Of a stretch of DNA of 24,253 bases, positions 1 through 7,596 are shown piece after piece (position 1 is the stretch's first letter; every line of letters begins with the position of its first letter). The translations under genes and the position numbers were made by a program. Source of the stretch: Bacteroidaceae bacterium (lineage in GTDB: Bacteria > Bacteroidota > Bacteroidia > Bacteroidales > Bacteroidaceae); contig JAEDMP010000035.1 in the NCBI GenBank assembly GCA_016302965.1, forward strand, positions 1-24,253, written 5' to 3'. The notes under the pieces are model-generated. The model made no database searches, was not told where the DNA came from, and saw only the letters and a list, made by a program, of their open reading frames with translations.

Positions 1-721
1 GGTCGCGGGTCATGGCGCGGGGCTGGAGGTCCATGTCGAGCCAGCTCTTGCATTGGCCGTATACATTGGGTCGCCATTCCTTGTGTCCTTCGAGAATCCA
101 CTCCTTCAGCCACTCCTGGTATTTGCCCAGCGGCAGGTACCAGTTCTTGGTGGGTTTCTTCACGAGTCCATGTCCGGGGTTGTTCTTGTTGGTGGGATTG
201 ATCAGCTCGTCGGGAGAGAGCGTGGCACCACATTTCTCGCACTGGTCACCGTAAGCACCCTCGGCTCCGCAGCGTGGACAGGTGCCCACGATGTTGCGGT
301 CGGTGAGGAACTCTCCGGTCACCTCGTCGCAGTATTGCAGTTCGGTGTGCTCCTCCAGTTCCCCCTTGTCGTAGAGGGTGCGGAAGAAATCCGAGGCAAA
401 CTGGTGGTGAATCTTCGAGGTGGTGCGGCTGTAGATGTCGAACGAGATGCCGAAGTCCTCGAAGGATTTCTTGATGAGGTTATGGTAGCGGTCCACCACC
501 TCCTGTACGGTGATGCCCTCCTGGCGGGCACGGATGGTGACGGGCACTCCATGCTCGTCGCTTCCGCCGATAAACACTACTTCCTTCTTCTTCAGTCGGA
601 GATAGCGGGCGTAGATGTCGGCAGGCACGTAGACGCCTGCCAGATGGCCGATATGCACACCGCCATTGGCGTAGGGCAGGGCGGCAGTGATGGTGGTACG
701 TTTGAAATTCTTTTCTTCCAT
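1..721 (-). CDS. metG: Methionyl-tRNA synthetase, N-terminal 240 residues (runs off window)
   Basis: Charges tRNA(Met) with methionine in the cytoplasm. I translated the open frame from ATG at 721; it has no stop before the window edge, so it is truncated only by the window. The class I signature PYANGGVHIGH lies at residues 16-26 (HIGH at 23-26), followed by the conserved GGSDEHG at 52-58. A zinc knuckle of two CxxC pairs is at C148/C151 and C161/C164, as in zinc-containing MetG. The segment ending MDLQPRAMTRD resembles the conserved region of longer MetG proteins; the KMSKS loop lies outside. It sits 44 bp downstream of the HAD hydrolase gene but has its own promoter box at 761-768. Identification is secure. 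Confidence 0.97.
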   Translation of the reverse strand, partial: MEEKNFKRTTITAALPYANGGVHIGHLAGVYVPADIYARYLRLKKKEVVFIGGSDEHGVPVTIRARQEGITVQEVVDRYHNLIKKSFEDFGISFDIYSRTTSKIHHQFASDFFRTLYDKGELEEHTELQYCDEVTGEFLTDRNIVGTCPRCGAEGAYGDQCEKCGATLSPDELINPTNKNNPGHGLVKKPTKNWYLPLGKYQEWLKEWILEGHKEWRPNVYGQCKSWLDMDLQPRAMTRD

Positions 722-760
722 TGTATTGATTCTGTTTTTCTTGTTTTTCTTTTCTGCCTG

Positions 761-768
761 CAAAATTA
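761..768 (-). promoter_or_regulatory. Promoter -7 box for metG
   Basis: Minus-strand TAATTTTG matches the Bacteroidota -7 consensus TAnnTTTG, 39 bp upstream of the metG start. Its first three bases are also the TAA stop codon of the preceding HAD gene (766-768). A TTG at 788-786 could be the -33 element, with a slightly short 17-bp spacer. Confidence 0.6.
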
Positions 769-1500
769 CTGAAAATCGTTGAAACCAACGAATTTTGTAG
801 CCAATATTTCTTGGAAGCAGGCTATCTTGACCATACGCTCATGGTCAAACTCCTCGCTGCGTTCCAGTTGCCATACCACGTGGAAGGGGATATGGATGGC
901 CGAGGCACCGATGTGGAGGGCGGGCGCGATGTCGCTTTTGAATGAGTTGCCCACGGCGAGCATCTCTGAGGGTTTGATGCCGAGTTGGTTGCAGAGCTGT
1001 AGGTAGGCTTCCTCGTCTTTGTTGGAGAGGATGACGCTGTGGTCGAAGAGGGGCAGCAGTCCCGACCTGTTCAGTTTGTATTCCTGTTCGAGCAGTTCAC
1101 CCTTGGTGAACACCACCAGTTGCCGGCCTTCCTGCTGAGGCAGCCAGCGGTGGCGCAAGGTCTGAAGTGTCTCCCTGACTCCGGCCAATGGAGTGCCTGG
1201 CAGTTGTGAGAGTCGTTCGCCGGCCATGAGCAGTTCCTCTATATGGTGCTGGGGCATCTCCCGTCGGCTCACGCGCAGGGCTGTCTGCAGGATAGATAGG
1301 GTGAAGGCTTTGCTGCCATACCCCAGTGCAGCCATGTTGGCGTGTTCGGTCAGAAACAGTTCGTGGGCAGCCTGCTCCCTGTTGCACCAGGGTTGCAGCA
1401 GGTCATAGAGTTGGTTTTCTACTACCTCAAAGTGGCTCTGGCAGTCCCAAAGTGTGTCGTCAGCATCGAAGACAATGGCTTTGATATGTTGCGGTTCCAT
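766..1500 (-). CDS. HAD-superfamily hydrolase
   Basis: A 244-residue haloacid dehalogenase-fold phosphatase or phosphatase-like enzyme, probably cytoplasmic. Motif I is DADDTLW with the nucleophile/acid pair D12 and D14. Motif II is around VVFTKGE, the motif III lysine is in ILSNKDEEAY, and motif IV is LAVGNSFKSDIAPA. A helical cap-like segment lies between motifs I and II, as in beta-phosphoglucomutase/phosphoglycolate-phosphatase-like proteins. The substrate cannot be read from sequence. It starts 21 bp after the ZIP transporter gene ends and is probably cotranscribed with it. Its stop codon doubles as part of the metG promoter box. Confidence 0.9.
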   Translation of the reverse strand: MEPQHIKAIVFDADDTLWDCQSHFEVVENQLYDLLQPWCNREQAAHELFLTEHANMAALGYGSKAFTLSILQTALRVSRREMPQHHIEELLMAGERLSQLPGTPLAGVRETLQTLRHRWLPQQEGRQLVVFTKGELLEQEYKLNRSGLLPLFDHSVILSNKDEEAYLQLCNQLGIKPSEMLAVGNSFKSDIAPALHIGASAIHIPFHVVWQLERSEEFDHERMVKIACFQEILATKFVGFNDFQ

Positions 1501-1521
1501 GATTCTGTCGGTTCGTGTGGG

Positions 1522-2271
1522 TTAGAAATAACTTTCCATGACCAGCAGTGTCATGAAACCCAGCAGCAGGGCATAGGTGGCCTGTTTCTGATAGCCGTGG
1601 GCGTGGGTTTCGGGTATCATCTCATCGCTGGTGACATAGAGCATGGCACCGCCGGCAAAGCCCAGCATCACGGGCAGGAATGCGGTGGAGGCACTGCCCA
1701 TCATGTAGCCGATCCATACGCCCACCACCTCAAGCAGTCCGATGGCGATGGAGATGGCGACGGTGCGCAGATGGCTCACTCCCGCCACGAGCAGGGGGGC
1801 GATGATGACCATGCCTTCGGGAATGTTCTGCAGTGAGATACCGAAGGTGACCGACCAGTCGGTGGCCTGTCCCTCGATGTGGGTCATGCTCACACCGGCA
1901 GCCACGCCCTCGGGCAGTTTGTGCAGAGCGATGGCCATGACGAAAAGCAGAACATTGTTGACTGTCTTGTTGTGCTTGTGCTCTTCGGCATCCAGTCCGG
2001 TAATGGTGTGCAGATGGGGGGTGAGCAGGTCGAGCACATTGAGAAAGAGGGCTCCGGCCATTACGCCCGCTGCAATCAGCCACCAGTGGGGACTCATCTC
2101 GAAGGCAGGTACAATGAGGCCCAGTGTTGAGGCTGCGAGCATGATGCCGGCGCAATAGCCCAGCAGGGTGTCGTTCCATTTGTGGGGCAGGTCCTTGATG
2201 GTGAATCCGAGGATGGCACCCAATATTGTTGCGCCGCATAGTCCGGCGGCACTTATCCATACTTGTGACAT
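1522..2271 (-). CDS. ZIP-family divalent metal transporter
   Basis: A 249-residue inner-membrane protein with about eight hydrophobic segments, the usual length for bacterial ZIP (ZupT-like) importers of Zn2+ and related metals. The two transport motifs are HKLPEG at residues 117-122 (TM4) and QNIPEG at 148-153 (TM5), which supply the binuclear metal site. A short histidine-bearing loop (EEHKHNK, about 96-102) between TM3 and TM4 is the expected variable metal-binding loop. Start ATG at 2271 lies 28 bp after the DUF6080-like gene, and the HAD gene follows after 21 bp, so all three are probably one transcript. Which metal it carries is not determinable here. Confidence 0.93.
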   Translation of the reverse strand: MSQVWISAAGLCGATILGAILGFTIKDLPHKWNDTLLGYCAGIMLAASTLGLIVPAFEMSPHWWLIAAGVMAGALFLNVLDLLTPHLHTITGLDAEEHKHNKTVNNVLLFVMAIALHKLPEGVAAGVSMTHIEGQATDWSVTFGISLQNIPEGMVIIAPLLVAGVSHLRTVAISIAIGLLEVVGVWIGYMMGSASTAFLPVMLGFAGGAMLYVTSDEMIPETHAHGYQKQATYALLLGFMTLLVMESYF

Positions 2272-2299
2272 AATGATGGTTGTTATGATGATTTTTTTA

Positions 2300-3640
2300 T
2301 TAGTTTGTCATGAGGAAGGGAATAAGCAGATACTGGTTGTAGATGAAGAGAAACAACGCCAAGGCGAGTATCGGAACCCGCAGGAACCAAGAGGGGAACC
2401 GTTGGAGCAGCCATCCCATGCTGAGCGGCAGGATGAACAGCCAGTGGGGAGCCATCAGATATGCCTCGTTCAGACCGAATCCCAATCCCAGATGCAGGAT
2501 GGCATCACCTGCCATCCATGTCAGCAGCATCCAGCAGAACCGCTCTTTCCATCCGCAGATAATCCCGCCCAGGAAGAGGACGATGAGTATGCCCTCCACG
2601 ATATAGTTCAGCATCCAGTCGTATTCCACAAAGAGCGGTCTACGGCCCAGTCCGTCCATCAGTGTATAGCGCTGGTGCAACTGGATAGACTCTCCAAACA
2701 CATTCTCTGTCAGGCTTTTTGTGCGTGAGGTCTCCGTGTCTGTCCAACTGAGGAAGTCTACTTGTTTCTTCACTTCTTTCGGCTTCTCAGGCTTCACAAT
2801 CTTGTCGATGCCCTTCCGTTTCAGTCGCAACGTCTCTATCGTCGCCTTTCTGACAGCTTCTTTCTTGGCCATGATCTCAGCCCTGGGAATAGAGAAGACT
2901 TTGAACTGGTAATGGGCCATGCCTAAGAGCAATGCCAAAGGCAGCAGGAAGACGAGAAACAGGTAACGTGGCCGTAGGCAGCGCCAGCCTTTGACAAAGA
3001 GGGCGGCCAGCCCCACCTTGATGCTGTTGGTGAGTGTGAGTCCCGTTACGAAAAAGAAGAGGGGTGCCACGTTCCACCACTTCCTGCGCTTTTGCATGTA
3101 GCGTCCTGCCAGCCATGCCGTGAGCAGGAGTAAGGTCATGGAGAAAGTGAAATGGTCGGGCACGAAGAGCATCAGCAGAATATAGGCCATCGCATAGAAA
3201 AGGGCGGTGAGCAGATGGGTGTCTGTCTGGCCCAGTCCGATGACCTCCCGCAGGATGCGTCTGAAGAAAAGCATGCCGTAAAGGGCATTGACCATCACGA
3301 GTATGGCCATGATGACGGCCGCAGCGTTCATGCCTGTCAGCCATTCCACTCCCGCATTGAGTTGGCTCAATGGCCAGAGCAGCAGGGCAATGAGCGGATG
3401 GCGGTAGGGGTTGTAGATGACATCCCACTGGCAGAGTGAGAAGACGGCATAGGGGTCATAGCCCGAGATGTGAAACTGGCGTAGCAGTTCCACCATGTCC
3501 GTCTGCCACCGCTCCACTGAGAGCAGGTAACAGTTCTGCCTGTCAACGAAGATGATGTTGAGCACCAGCGCCACCAACATAAAAAGGGCTGCCGGCCATC
3601 TTTCTTCCTGTCTGATGCCAATGATTTCCTTGAACTTCAT
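2300..3640 (-). CDS. Polytopic membrane protein, DUF6080-like (possible GT-C-type fold)
   Basis: A protein of about 446 residues with roughly nine to eleven hydrophobic segments. From memory it resembles the DUF6080 proteins of Bacteroidales; no biochemical function is known to me. After the first membrane segment comes a loop with GYDPY, and then YNPYRHP before the next. An acidic first loop is reminiscent of GT-C membrane glycosyltransferases, but this is only a suggestion. A highly charged Lys/Glu segment (about residues 251-291) splits the membrane part in two. The frame is open back to 3742, but the -7 promoter box at 3671-3678 puts transcription start near 3665. That leaves ATG 3655 or 3640; I chose 3640, since 3655 lies in a 15-bp tandem duplication with almost no leader. 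Confidence 0.65.
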   Translation of the reverse strand: MKFKEIIGIRQEERWPAALFMLVALVLNIIFVDRQNCYLLSVERWQTDMVELLRQFHISGYDPYAVFSLCQWDVIYNPYRHPLIALLLWPLSQLNAGVEWLTGMNAAAVIMAILVMVNALYGMLFFRRILREVIGLGQTDTHLLTALFYAMAYILLMLFVPDHFTFSMTLLLLTAWLAGRYMQKRRKWWNVAPLFFFVTGLTLTNSIKVGLAALFVKGWRCLRPRYLFLVFLLPLALLLGMAHYQFKVFSIPRAEIMAKKEAVRKATIETLRLKRKGIDKIVKPEKPKEVKKQVDFLSWTDTETSRTKSLTENVFGESIQLHQRYTLMDGLGRRPLFVEYDWMLNYIVEGILIVLFLGGIICGWKERFCWMLLTWMAGDAILHLGLGFGLNEAYLMAPHWLFILPLSMGWLLQRFPSWFLRVPILALALFLFIYNQYLLIPFLMTN

Positions 3641-3667
3641 GTCGCAAATTTTCATGTCGCAAATTTT
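3638..3667 (-). repeat. Two perfect 15-bp tandem copies carrying the start codon
   Basis: catgtcgcaaatttt occurs twice in a row (3638-3652 and 3653-3667). On the coding strand each unit contains an ATG, so the start of the membrane-protein gene is duplicated in frame (residues MKICD repeated), giving start candidates at 3655 and 3640. Confidence 0.95.
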
Positions 3668-3670
3668 CTG

Positions 3671-3678
3671 CAAAGATA
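3671..3678 (-). promoter_or_regulatory. Promoter -7 box for the DUF6080/ZIP/HAD unit
   Basis: Minus-strand TATCTTTG fits TAnnTTTG. Its position, 16 to 31 bp upstream of the duplicated ATG codons, rules out the longer reading frame start at 3742. No convincing -33 TTTG is seen; the expected location is occupied by a palindrome (3682-3700). Confidence 0.6.
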
Positions 3679-3681
3679 GTG

Positions 3682-3700
3682 CTTTTATCCTTGATAAAAG
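3682..3700. promoter_or_regulatory. 8+3+8 palindrome, candidate operator
   Basis: CTTTTATC-CTT-GATAAAAG is a perfect inverted repeat with a 3-nt spacer. It lies 4 bp upstream of the minus-strand -7 box and covers the -33/-7 spacer in the divergent region. Position suggests a repressor or activator site; no regulator gene is adjacent. Confidence 0.4.
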
Positions 3701-3761
3701 AAAAAATGGGCAAAGATTGCGTTTTTTTGCTGATTCGCGCACGGGATTCTATAAAAAAGTG

Positions 3762-3769
3762 TAACTTTG
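3762..3769 (+). promoter_or_regulatory. Promoter -7 box for the cyclophilin gene
   Basis: TAACTTTG matches TAnnTTTG on the plus strand. It predicts a leader of about 105 nt before the ATG at 3880, most of which is the 14-bp repeat array. No clear -33 element at standard spacing. Confidence 0.6.
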
Positions 3770-3797
3770 CCACTCGTTATAAGAATTGTTGCCACTT

Positions 3798-3876
3798 TAT
3801 TATTCACACCGTATTATTCACACCATATTATTCACGCCTTATCAATCCGCCTTATCATTCACACCTTATTATATAT
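3798..3876 (+). repeat. Degenerate 14-bp tandem repeat in a 5' leader
   Basis: Consensus TATTATTCACACC plus one spacer base, with copies beginning at 3798, 3812, 3826, 3840 (diverged) and 3853, and a partial copy at 3867. The first two 13-mers are identical and the third differs at one base. The array ends a few bases before the cyclophilin start codon. Confidence 0.9.
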
Positions 3877-3879
3877 AAT

Positions 3880-4569
3880 ATGAAAATAGCTATTCTTACC
3901 CTATTGCTGGTCTTCTGCGGAGTGGCAGTCGGCCAACTTCAAGCCAAGAAACGTTACGAGGTGTTGTTGGAGACCACCTCGGGCAATATCCGTCTGCAAC
4001 TCTACAACGAGACCCCGCTCCATCGCGACAATTTCCTGCGCCTGGTCGAGGCCCACTACTATGACTCGCTGCTCTTCCATCGGGTCATCAAGAATTTTAT
4101 GATACAATGTGGTGACAGTACCAGCCGTTATGCCCAACCTTCTCAGTCGTTGGGCGACCATGATCTGGATTACACCATCCAACCCGAAATCCGTCTGCCC
4201 AAGATTTATCATCGTCGGGGAGTGTTGGCGGCAGCCCGTGAGCCGGATGAAGTCAATCCCAATCGCGAGTCGAGTGCCGGTCATTTCTATATTGTGTGGG
4301 GCAAACGTTTCAGCACGCCCGATATGGTGAAGATGCAGGCGCGGCTTGATACCCTGTATGGTGCGCCCGTGAAACTCACGCCCGAAATGGTGCGTACCTA
4401 TAAGAAGATAGGCGGAACGCCCCATTTGGATGGTGGGTACACGGTCTTTGGCGAGGTGGTGGAAGGACTGGAGGTAGTGGAGCGCATCCAACTGGAGGCT
4501 ACCGACGAGGAAGACCGTCCGTATGATGATGTGCGCATCCTCAGGGCCTCGGTCGTAGCCCGTCCGTAA
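3880..4569 (+). CDS. Exported cyclophilin-type peptidyl-prolyl cis-trans isomerase
   Basis: A 229-residue prolyl isomerase assisting folding outside the cytoplasm. The ATG at 3880 is followed by a Sec-type signal peptide (MKIAILTLLLVFCGVAVG, cleavage near residues 19-22). An upstream extension of the frame to 3679 is rejected because it precedes the promoter box at 3762. Cyclophilin motifs are TTSGNIRLQLYNE near the N-terminus, then FHRVIKNFMIQCGD with the catalytic-type Arg; the family usually has FMIQGGD, so one Gly is Cys here. SAGHFYIVWG (normally SxxSQFFI) and HLDGGYTVFGEVVEG follow. An insert of about 30 residues lies between the last two blocks, as in other Bacteroidales secreted cyclophilins. 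It converges on the NigD-like gene with only 15 bp between stops. Confidence 0.92.
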   Translation: MKIAILTLLLVFCGVAVGQLQAKKRYEVLLETTSGNIRLQLYNETPLHRDNFLRLVEAHYYDSLLFHRVIKNFMIQCGDSTSRYAQPSQSLGDHDLDYTIQPEIRLPKIYHRRGVLAAAREPDEVNPNRESSAGHFYIVWGKRFSTPDMVKMQARLDTLYGAPVKLTPEMVRTYKKIGGTPHLDGGYTVFGEVVEGLEVVERIQLEATDEEDRPYDDVRILRASVVARP

Positions 4570-4584
4570 CCTCTTCTTTTTCGA

Positions 4585-5331
4585 TTATCTGATGGCGAAT
4601 ACCCTTTTGGTCTCTCCCTGATAGCTGTTGATACTGATGCTGACCGAGTCGCATTCCAGTTCCGTGCATATCAGAGAGATATATTTCTTACTCGAGTAAT
4701 ACTCGGGCACACCCCCTTGGTCGTGGTAGAGGCGCAGTGAAGCGGTGCGCAGTCCGTTGGCGTCTGTGCTGATGCCTTCGCTCACGATGCTTACCTGCTG
4801 CACCCGTGTCGAATCGTTCACGTCGGCAGTAAGCAGATAGAATCCGAGATTCAGGTATTTTCCCCCTTTGCTCATCCATGCGCTCTCAAACCGCACGGGG
4901 TCGGTGTGCATCTCCTTTACCTTGGCGATGGGGATGGGATTGGTCAGGGTGGCCACTTGGGAAATGCCGACCGGTCGGGCTGTGACTGCAATGGCTGAGG
5001 CGGCGGATTCGCTGTATGTATCCAGCAGGTCATAGTAGAGAATGGCGCGGTAAGTAGTGTCTGGGCGATTGGCCCAGCGCATGGTCACCGGTTGTGTAAA
5101 TGTTAGCATCTGCCCTTGGTCGGTTTCCGCATCGGTTATCTGGCAGTCGGTGTTGGTGTGCAGTTCCACAAAGTCACCTTGGGTGAGTGACAGGGCACCT
5201 GTGCCGCTGTCGTAGGCCTCGTTTTCACAAGACGTTGGCAACAGCAGTGCAGTCAATGAGAGCATAGCCCCCAGTATCAGCCTGCTGCCTGGATATCCAT
5301 GGCGGCGGCACAGGTTCTGTCTATGTGTCAT
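4585..5331 (-). CDS. NigD-like lipoprotein
   Basis: A 248-residue predicted outer-envelope lipoprotein. The N-terminus has a basic stretch, a hydrophobic segment (about 18-32) and a lipobox-like LLPTSC with lipidated C35. The mature part is beta-rich, beginning with a small barrel-like segment (GDFVELHT...) and ending with CDSVSISINSYQG. This two-domain arrangement matches the NigD-like family common in Prevotella and Bacteroides, named from the nigrescin locus; its function is not established. Its ATG overlaps the stop of the acyltransferase gene by 4 bp (ATGA), so it is translationally coupled as the last gene of the envelope operon. Confidence 0.8.
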   Translation of the reverse strand: MTHRQNLCRRHGYPGSRLILGAMLSLTALLLPTSCENEAYDSGTGALSLTQGDFVELHTNTDCQITDAETDQGQMLTFTQPVTMRWANRPDTTYRAILYYDLLDTYSESAASAIAVTARPVGISQVATLTNPIPIAKVKEMHTDPVRFESAWMSKGGKYLNLGFYLLTADVNDSTRVQQVSIVSEGISTDANGLRTASLRLYHDQGGVPEYYSSKKYISLICTELECDSVSISINSYQGETKRVFAIR

Positions 5332-6482
5332 GCTTGGGCTTCCAGTTGGTTGAACAGTGGATTGGCATACATCTTCAGCATCATCTCACGCAGATAGGCC
5401 GTATCGGGATTGGGCACATCGTTAATCTTGGCGAGTTGTCCGGCGAGATACTGCTCAAAGCGGGCTTTCTCCTCTGCCGTATAGTGGTTAGCAAATGAAG
5501 CGTTGCCGTTCAACAGGTCTGCAGCCACATAATTGTTGGGATAGAGGCGGAAGCCGAGGAAGATCTGTCGGTCGATGTGTTGGGCCACTGCTTCGAACAC
5601 GGCACCCTTGGGCATGGCAGGATCCAGTTCTTTCAGATAATCGTTGATACAGGGGGCGCAATGGTAGTGGATGTGTCCCTTGTAACCCATGATGCCGGTC
5701 TGCATCGAGGTGACATCATCCTGTTTGGTCTTCTTCCATCCAGGCTGGTCGCGTTTGAGTTGGAACTCACGTGCCTTGAGATAATCACAGGGGTCGAACT
5801 CATAGCTGATGGCGAGCGGCACGATATGCAGGGCGGCCAGTCTCTCCACCACACTGCCCTCGCCGCCCATGGCCATCATCTTGAGGATAGACTGCTGGGT
5901 GCGGTCGTTGCTGTCTTTGGCGCGTCCCTCGCGCTGGGCAATCCAGATGTTGTCGGGTTTCTGTCCGATGACGTAGTGCATATATTCGGAGAGCCGTTTG
6001 CTCGATGCCAGCATCTCCCGGATGCCGGCACTACGCTCAACGATAAACGATTTGTTCACCCTCACCAGGTCCTTGATCCAGGGGGCGGCCAGCAGGTTGT
6101 CGCCGATGGCAATCTCGCAGGTAGTGTCGAATCCGTCCTCGATGAGCATGACATCGAGCAGTGCCGAGTCGAGCACAATGTCGCGGTGGTTGCTCACAAA
6201 GGTGTAACGCTGGCTTTTGTCTATGGCATCAGTGTTGATGTCGCACCCCTTGCTCGCCTTCTGCAGCAGTTCTTTCAGGAACACGTAGCAGAAGGTTTTC
6301 TGAAACTCCAGGTTGCTCTTGCATTGGCGCATCCTGGCAGCGAGAGCCTCGAAAGGCATCTGCGGGAAGATGTAAGACACGATGGCCTTGAACTGACTGT
6401 CGGCCAGCAGGCGTTCGAACACCTCGGGGAGCTCTTCGGGCTCAAAGGGTCGGATAGGGTCAAAAATAGATGGAGGAAGCAT
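5328..6482 (-). CDS. 1-acyl-glycerol-3-phosphate acyltransferase-like protein
   Basis: A 384-residue cytoplasmic/membrane-associated acyltransferase, probably acting in phospholipid or lipid A-related acyl transfer. The recognisable site is SNHRDIVLDSALL (H99 in this numbering). The block aligns with the PlsC NHxxxxD motif, but the Asp that precedes Ser lies six rather than five residues after His, so the catalytic alignment needs checking. VGFRLYPNNY-like sequence near the C-terminus is family-specific. I start at ATG 6482 (MLPPSIFDPIRPFEPEELP) rather than 6524, because the latter lies inside a hairpin that follows ddl. It is the fourth gene of the operon after ddl and overlaps the NigD-like gene. 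Confidence 0.8.
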   Translation of the reverse strand: MLPPSIFDPIRPFEPEELPEVFERLLADSQFKAIVSYIFPQMPFEALAARMRQCKSNLEFQKTFCYVFLKELLQKASKGCDINTDAIDKSQRYTFVSNHRDIVLDSALLDVMLIEDGFDTTCEIAIGDNLLAAPWIKDLVRVNKSFIVERSAGIREMLASSKRLSEYMHYVIGQKPDNIWIAQREGRAKDSNDRTQQSILKMMAMGGEGSVVERLAALHIVPLAISYEFDPCDYLKAREFQLKRDQPGWKKTKQDDVTSMQTGIMGYKGHIHYHCAPCINDYLKELDPAMPKGAVFEAVAQHIDRQIFLGFRLYPNNYVAADLLNGNASFANHYTAEEKARFEQYLAGQLAKINDVPNPDTAYLREMMLKMYANPLFNQLEAQA

Positions 6483-6520
6483 AGTAAACAATAGCTTGAT
6501 GAATATGTTGATAGGAAGAA

Positions 6521-6544
6521 ACACGAGGGGCTGTGCCCTCGTGT
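6521..6544 (-). terminator. Hairpin directly after ddl, possible weak terminator or attenuator
   Basis: Perfect 9-bp stem (acacgaggg / ccctcgtgt, 6521-6529 and 6536-6544) with a 6-nt loop, beginning at the first base of the ddl stop codon. On the minus strand it is followed by TTTCTTCC, only moderately U-rich. It would separate ddl from the acyltransferase/NigD pair, or stabilise the upstream message. Confidence 0.5.
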
Positions 6545-7557
6545 CAGAATTGGTTTTCTACAATGTCGCTCAGCACATCCTTCATCTCCAGACCTGCTGC
6601 CTTCACCTGTTGCGGGATGAAACTGGTGAGGGTCATGCCGGGAGTGGTGTTGATTTCGAGCAGGTGGATTTTGTCCACCTCTTCACCGTTGGAGCCTTTG
6701 CCCTTTCCGATGATATAGTCGATGCGGATGATGCCGTTGCAGCGGAGGATGTCATAGATATGGCTGGTGAGTTCAGCCACGCGTCGGGCGGTATCGGGAT
6801 TCAGTCGGGCTGGAGTGATTTCCTGTACCTGTCCGTTGTATTTGGCGTCATAGTCGAAGAATTCGTTGTTGGTCACTACTTCGGTGGCGGGCAGTACGAC
6901 TGATTTCTCCTTGGTCTTGTAGCAGCCGATAGAGATTTCGGTTCCTTCGAGATAACTCTCCACCATCACGTCGGAACTCTCCAGCATGGCCTTGCGGATG
7001 GCAGGAGCCAGTTGGTCTTTGTTCTTCACCTTAGATACGCCGAAACTGCTGCCGTCAGCTGCGGGTTTCACGAAACAAGGCATACCGATGCGCTCCTCAA
7101 TCTCATCCTCGCTTGCTACCTCTTCGTAGCCTTTGCGGATGAGCAGGCTGTCGGCTACTGATACGCCGTAGCCGCGCAGATACTGGTTAAGCACGAACTT
7201 GTTGAAGGTGAGGGCCTCTACCAGTACACCGCTGGTAGAGTAGGGAAGGCCGATGAGGTCGAAGTAGCCCTGCAGCAGTCCGTTCTCACCAGGTGTGCCG
7301 TGGATGGTGATGTAGGCATAGTCAAAGTGGTGTGTTTCTCCATTTTCCTGAAAAGAGAAGTCGTTGCGGTCGATGGGCGTCGAGGTGCCGTCGGGCAGAT
7401 TGACGCGCCAGTCGAGGCGGTTGAAGTCTACGATATAGACATTGTAACGCTCCTTGTCAAAGAACGAGTAGAGTCCCTGGGCGGAGCGGAGGGATACATC
7501 ATGTTCAGAGGAGTCGCCACCGCAGACGATGGCAATGGTTCTTTTGGATGTTGTCAT
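6544..7557 (-). CDS. ddl: D-alanine--D-alanine ligase
   Basis: Joins two D-alanines with ATP in the cytoplasm for the peptidoglycan stem peptide. At 337 residues it is a normal-length ATP-grasp Ddl. Visible features are GGDSSEHDVSL with E18, HGTPGENGLLQG (86-97), ATP-site lysine K120, KPAADGSSFGVSKV (164-177), the omega-loop DYDAKY (235-240), and metal ligands D280, E301 and N303 in LLEINTTPGMT. The Lys-Tyr in the omega loop fits D-Ala-D-Ala rather than D-Ala-D-Lac synthesis. It lies 39 bp downstream of the pseudouridine synthase gene, in the order PASTA, synthase, ddl, acyltransferase that I associate with Bacteroidales envelope operons. Confidence 0.97.
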   Translation of the reverse strand: MTTSKRTIAIVCGGDSSEHDVSLRSAQGLYSFFDKERYNVYIVDFNRLDWRVNLPDGTSTPIDRNDFSFQENGETHHFDYAYITIHGTPGENGLLQGYFDLIGLPYSTSGVLVEALTFNKFVLNQYLRGYGVSVADSLLIRKGYEEVASEDEIEERIGMPCFVKPAADGSSFGVSKVKNKDQLAPAIRKAMLESSDVMVESYLEGTEISIGCYKTKEKSVVLPATEVVTNNEFFDYDAKYNGQVQEITPARLNPDTARRVAELTSHIYDILRCNGIIRIDYIIGKGKGSNGEEVDKIHLLEINTTPGMTLTSFIPQQVKAAGLEMKDVLSDIVENQF

Positions 7558-7596
7558 GATGAGATATAGTTATATTTCTTGTTGTTTGGTGTTTTT

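Noticed and set aside
53..772. Plus-strand 239-codon open frame at the window start
   Set aside because: Antisense to metG, whose class I motif and zinc knuckle are clear in the opposite strand.
3641..3742. Longer N-terminus for the DUF6080-like protein
   Set aside because: The region contains the predicted promoter and palindrome, and its start would lie upstream of transcription start.
3638..3876. CRISPR array
   Set aside because: Repeats are 14-15 bp, directly adjacent and without unique spacers; no cas gene is present.
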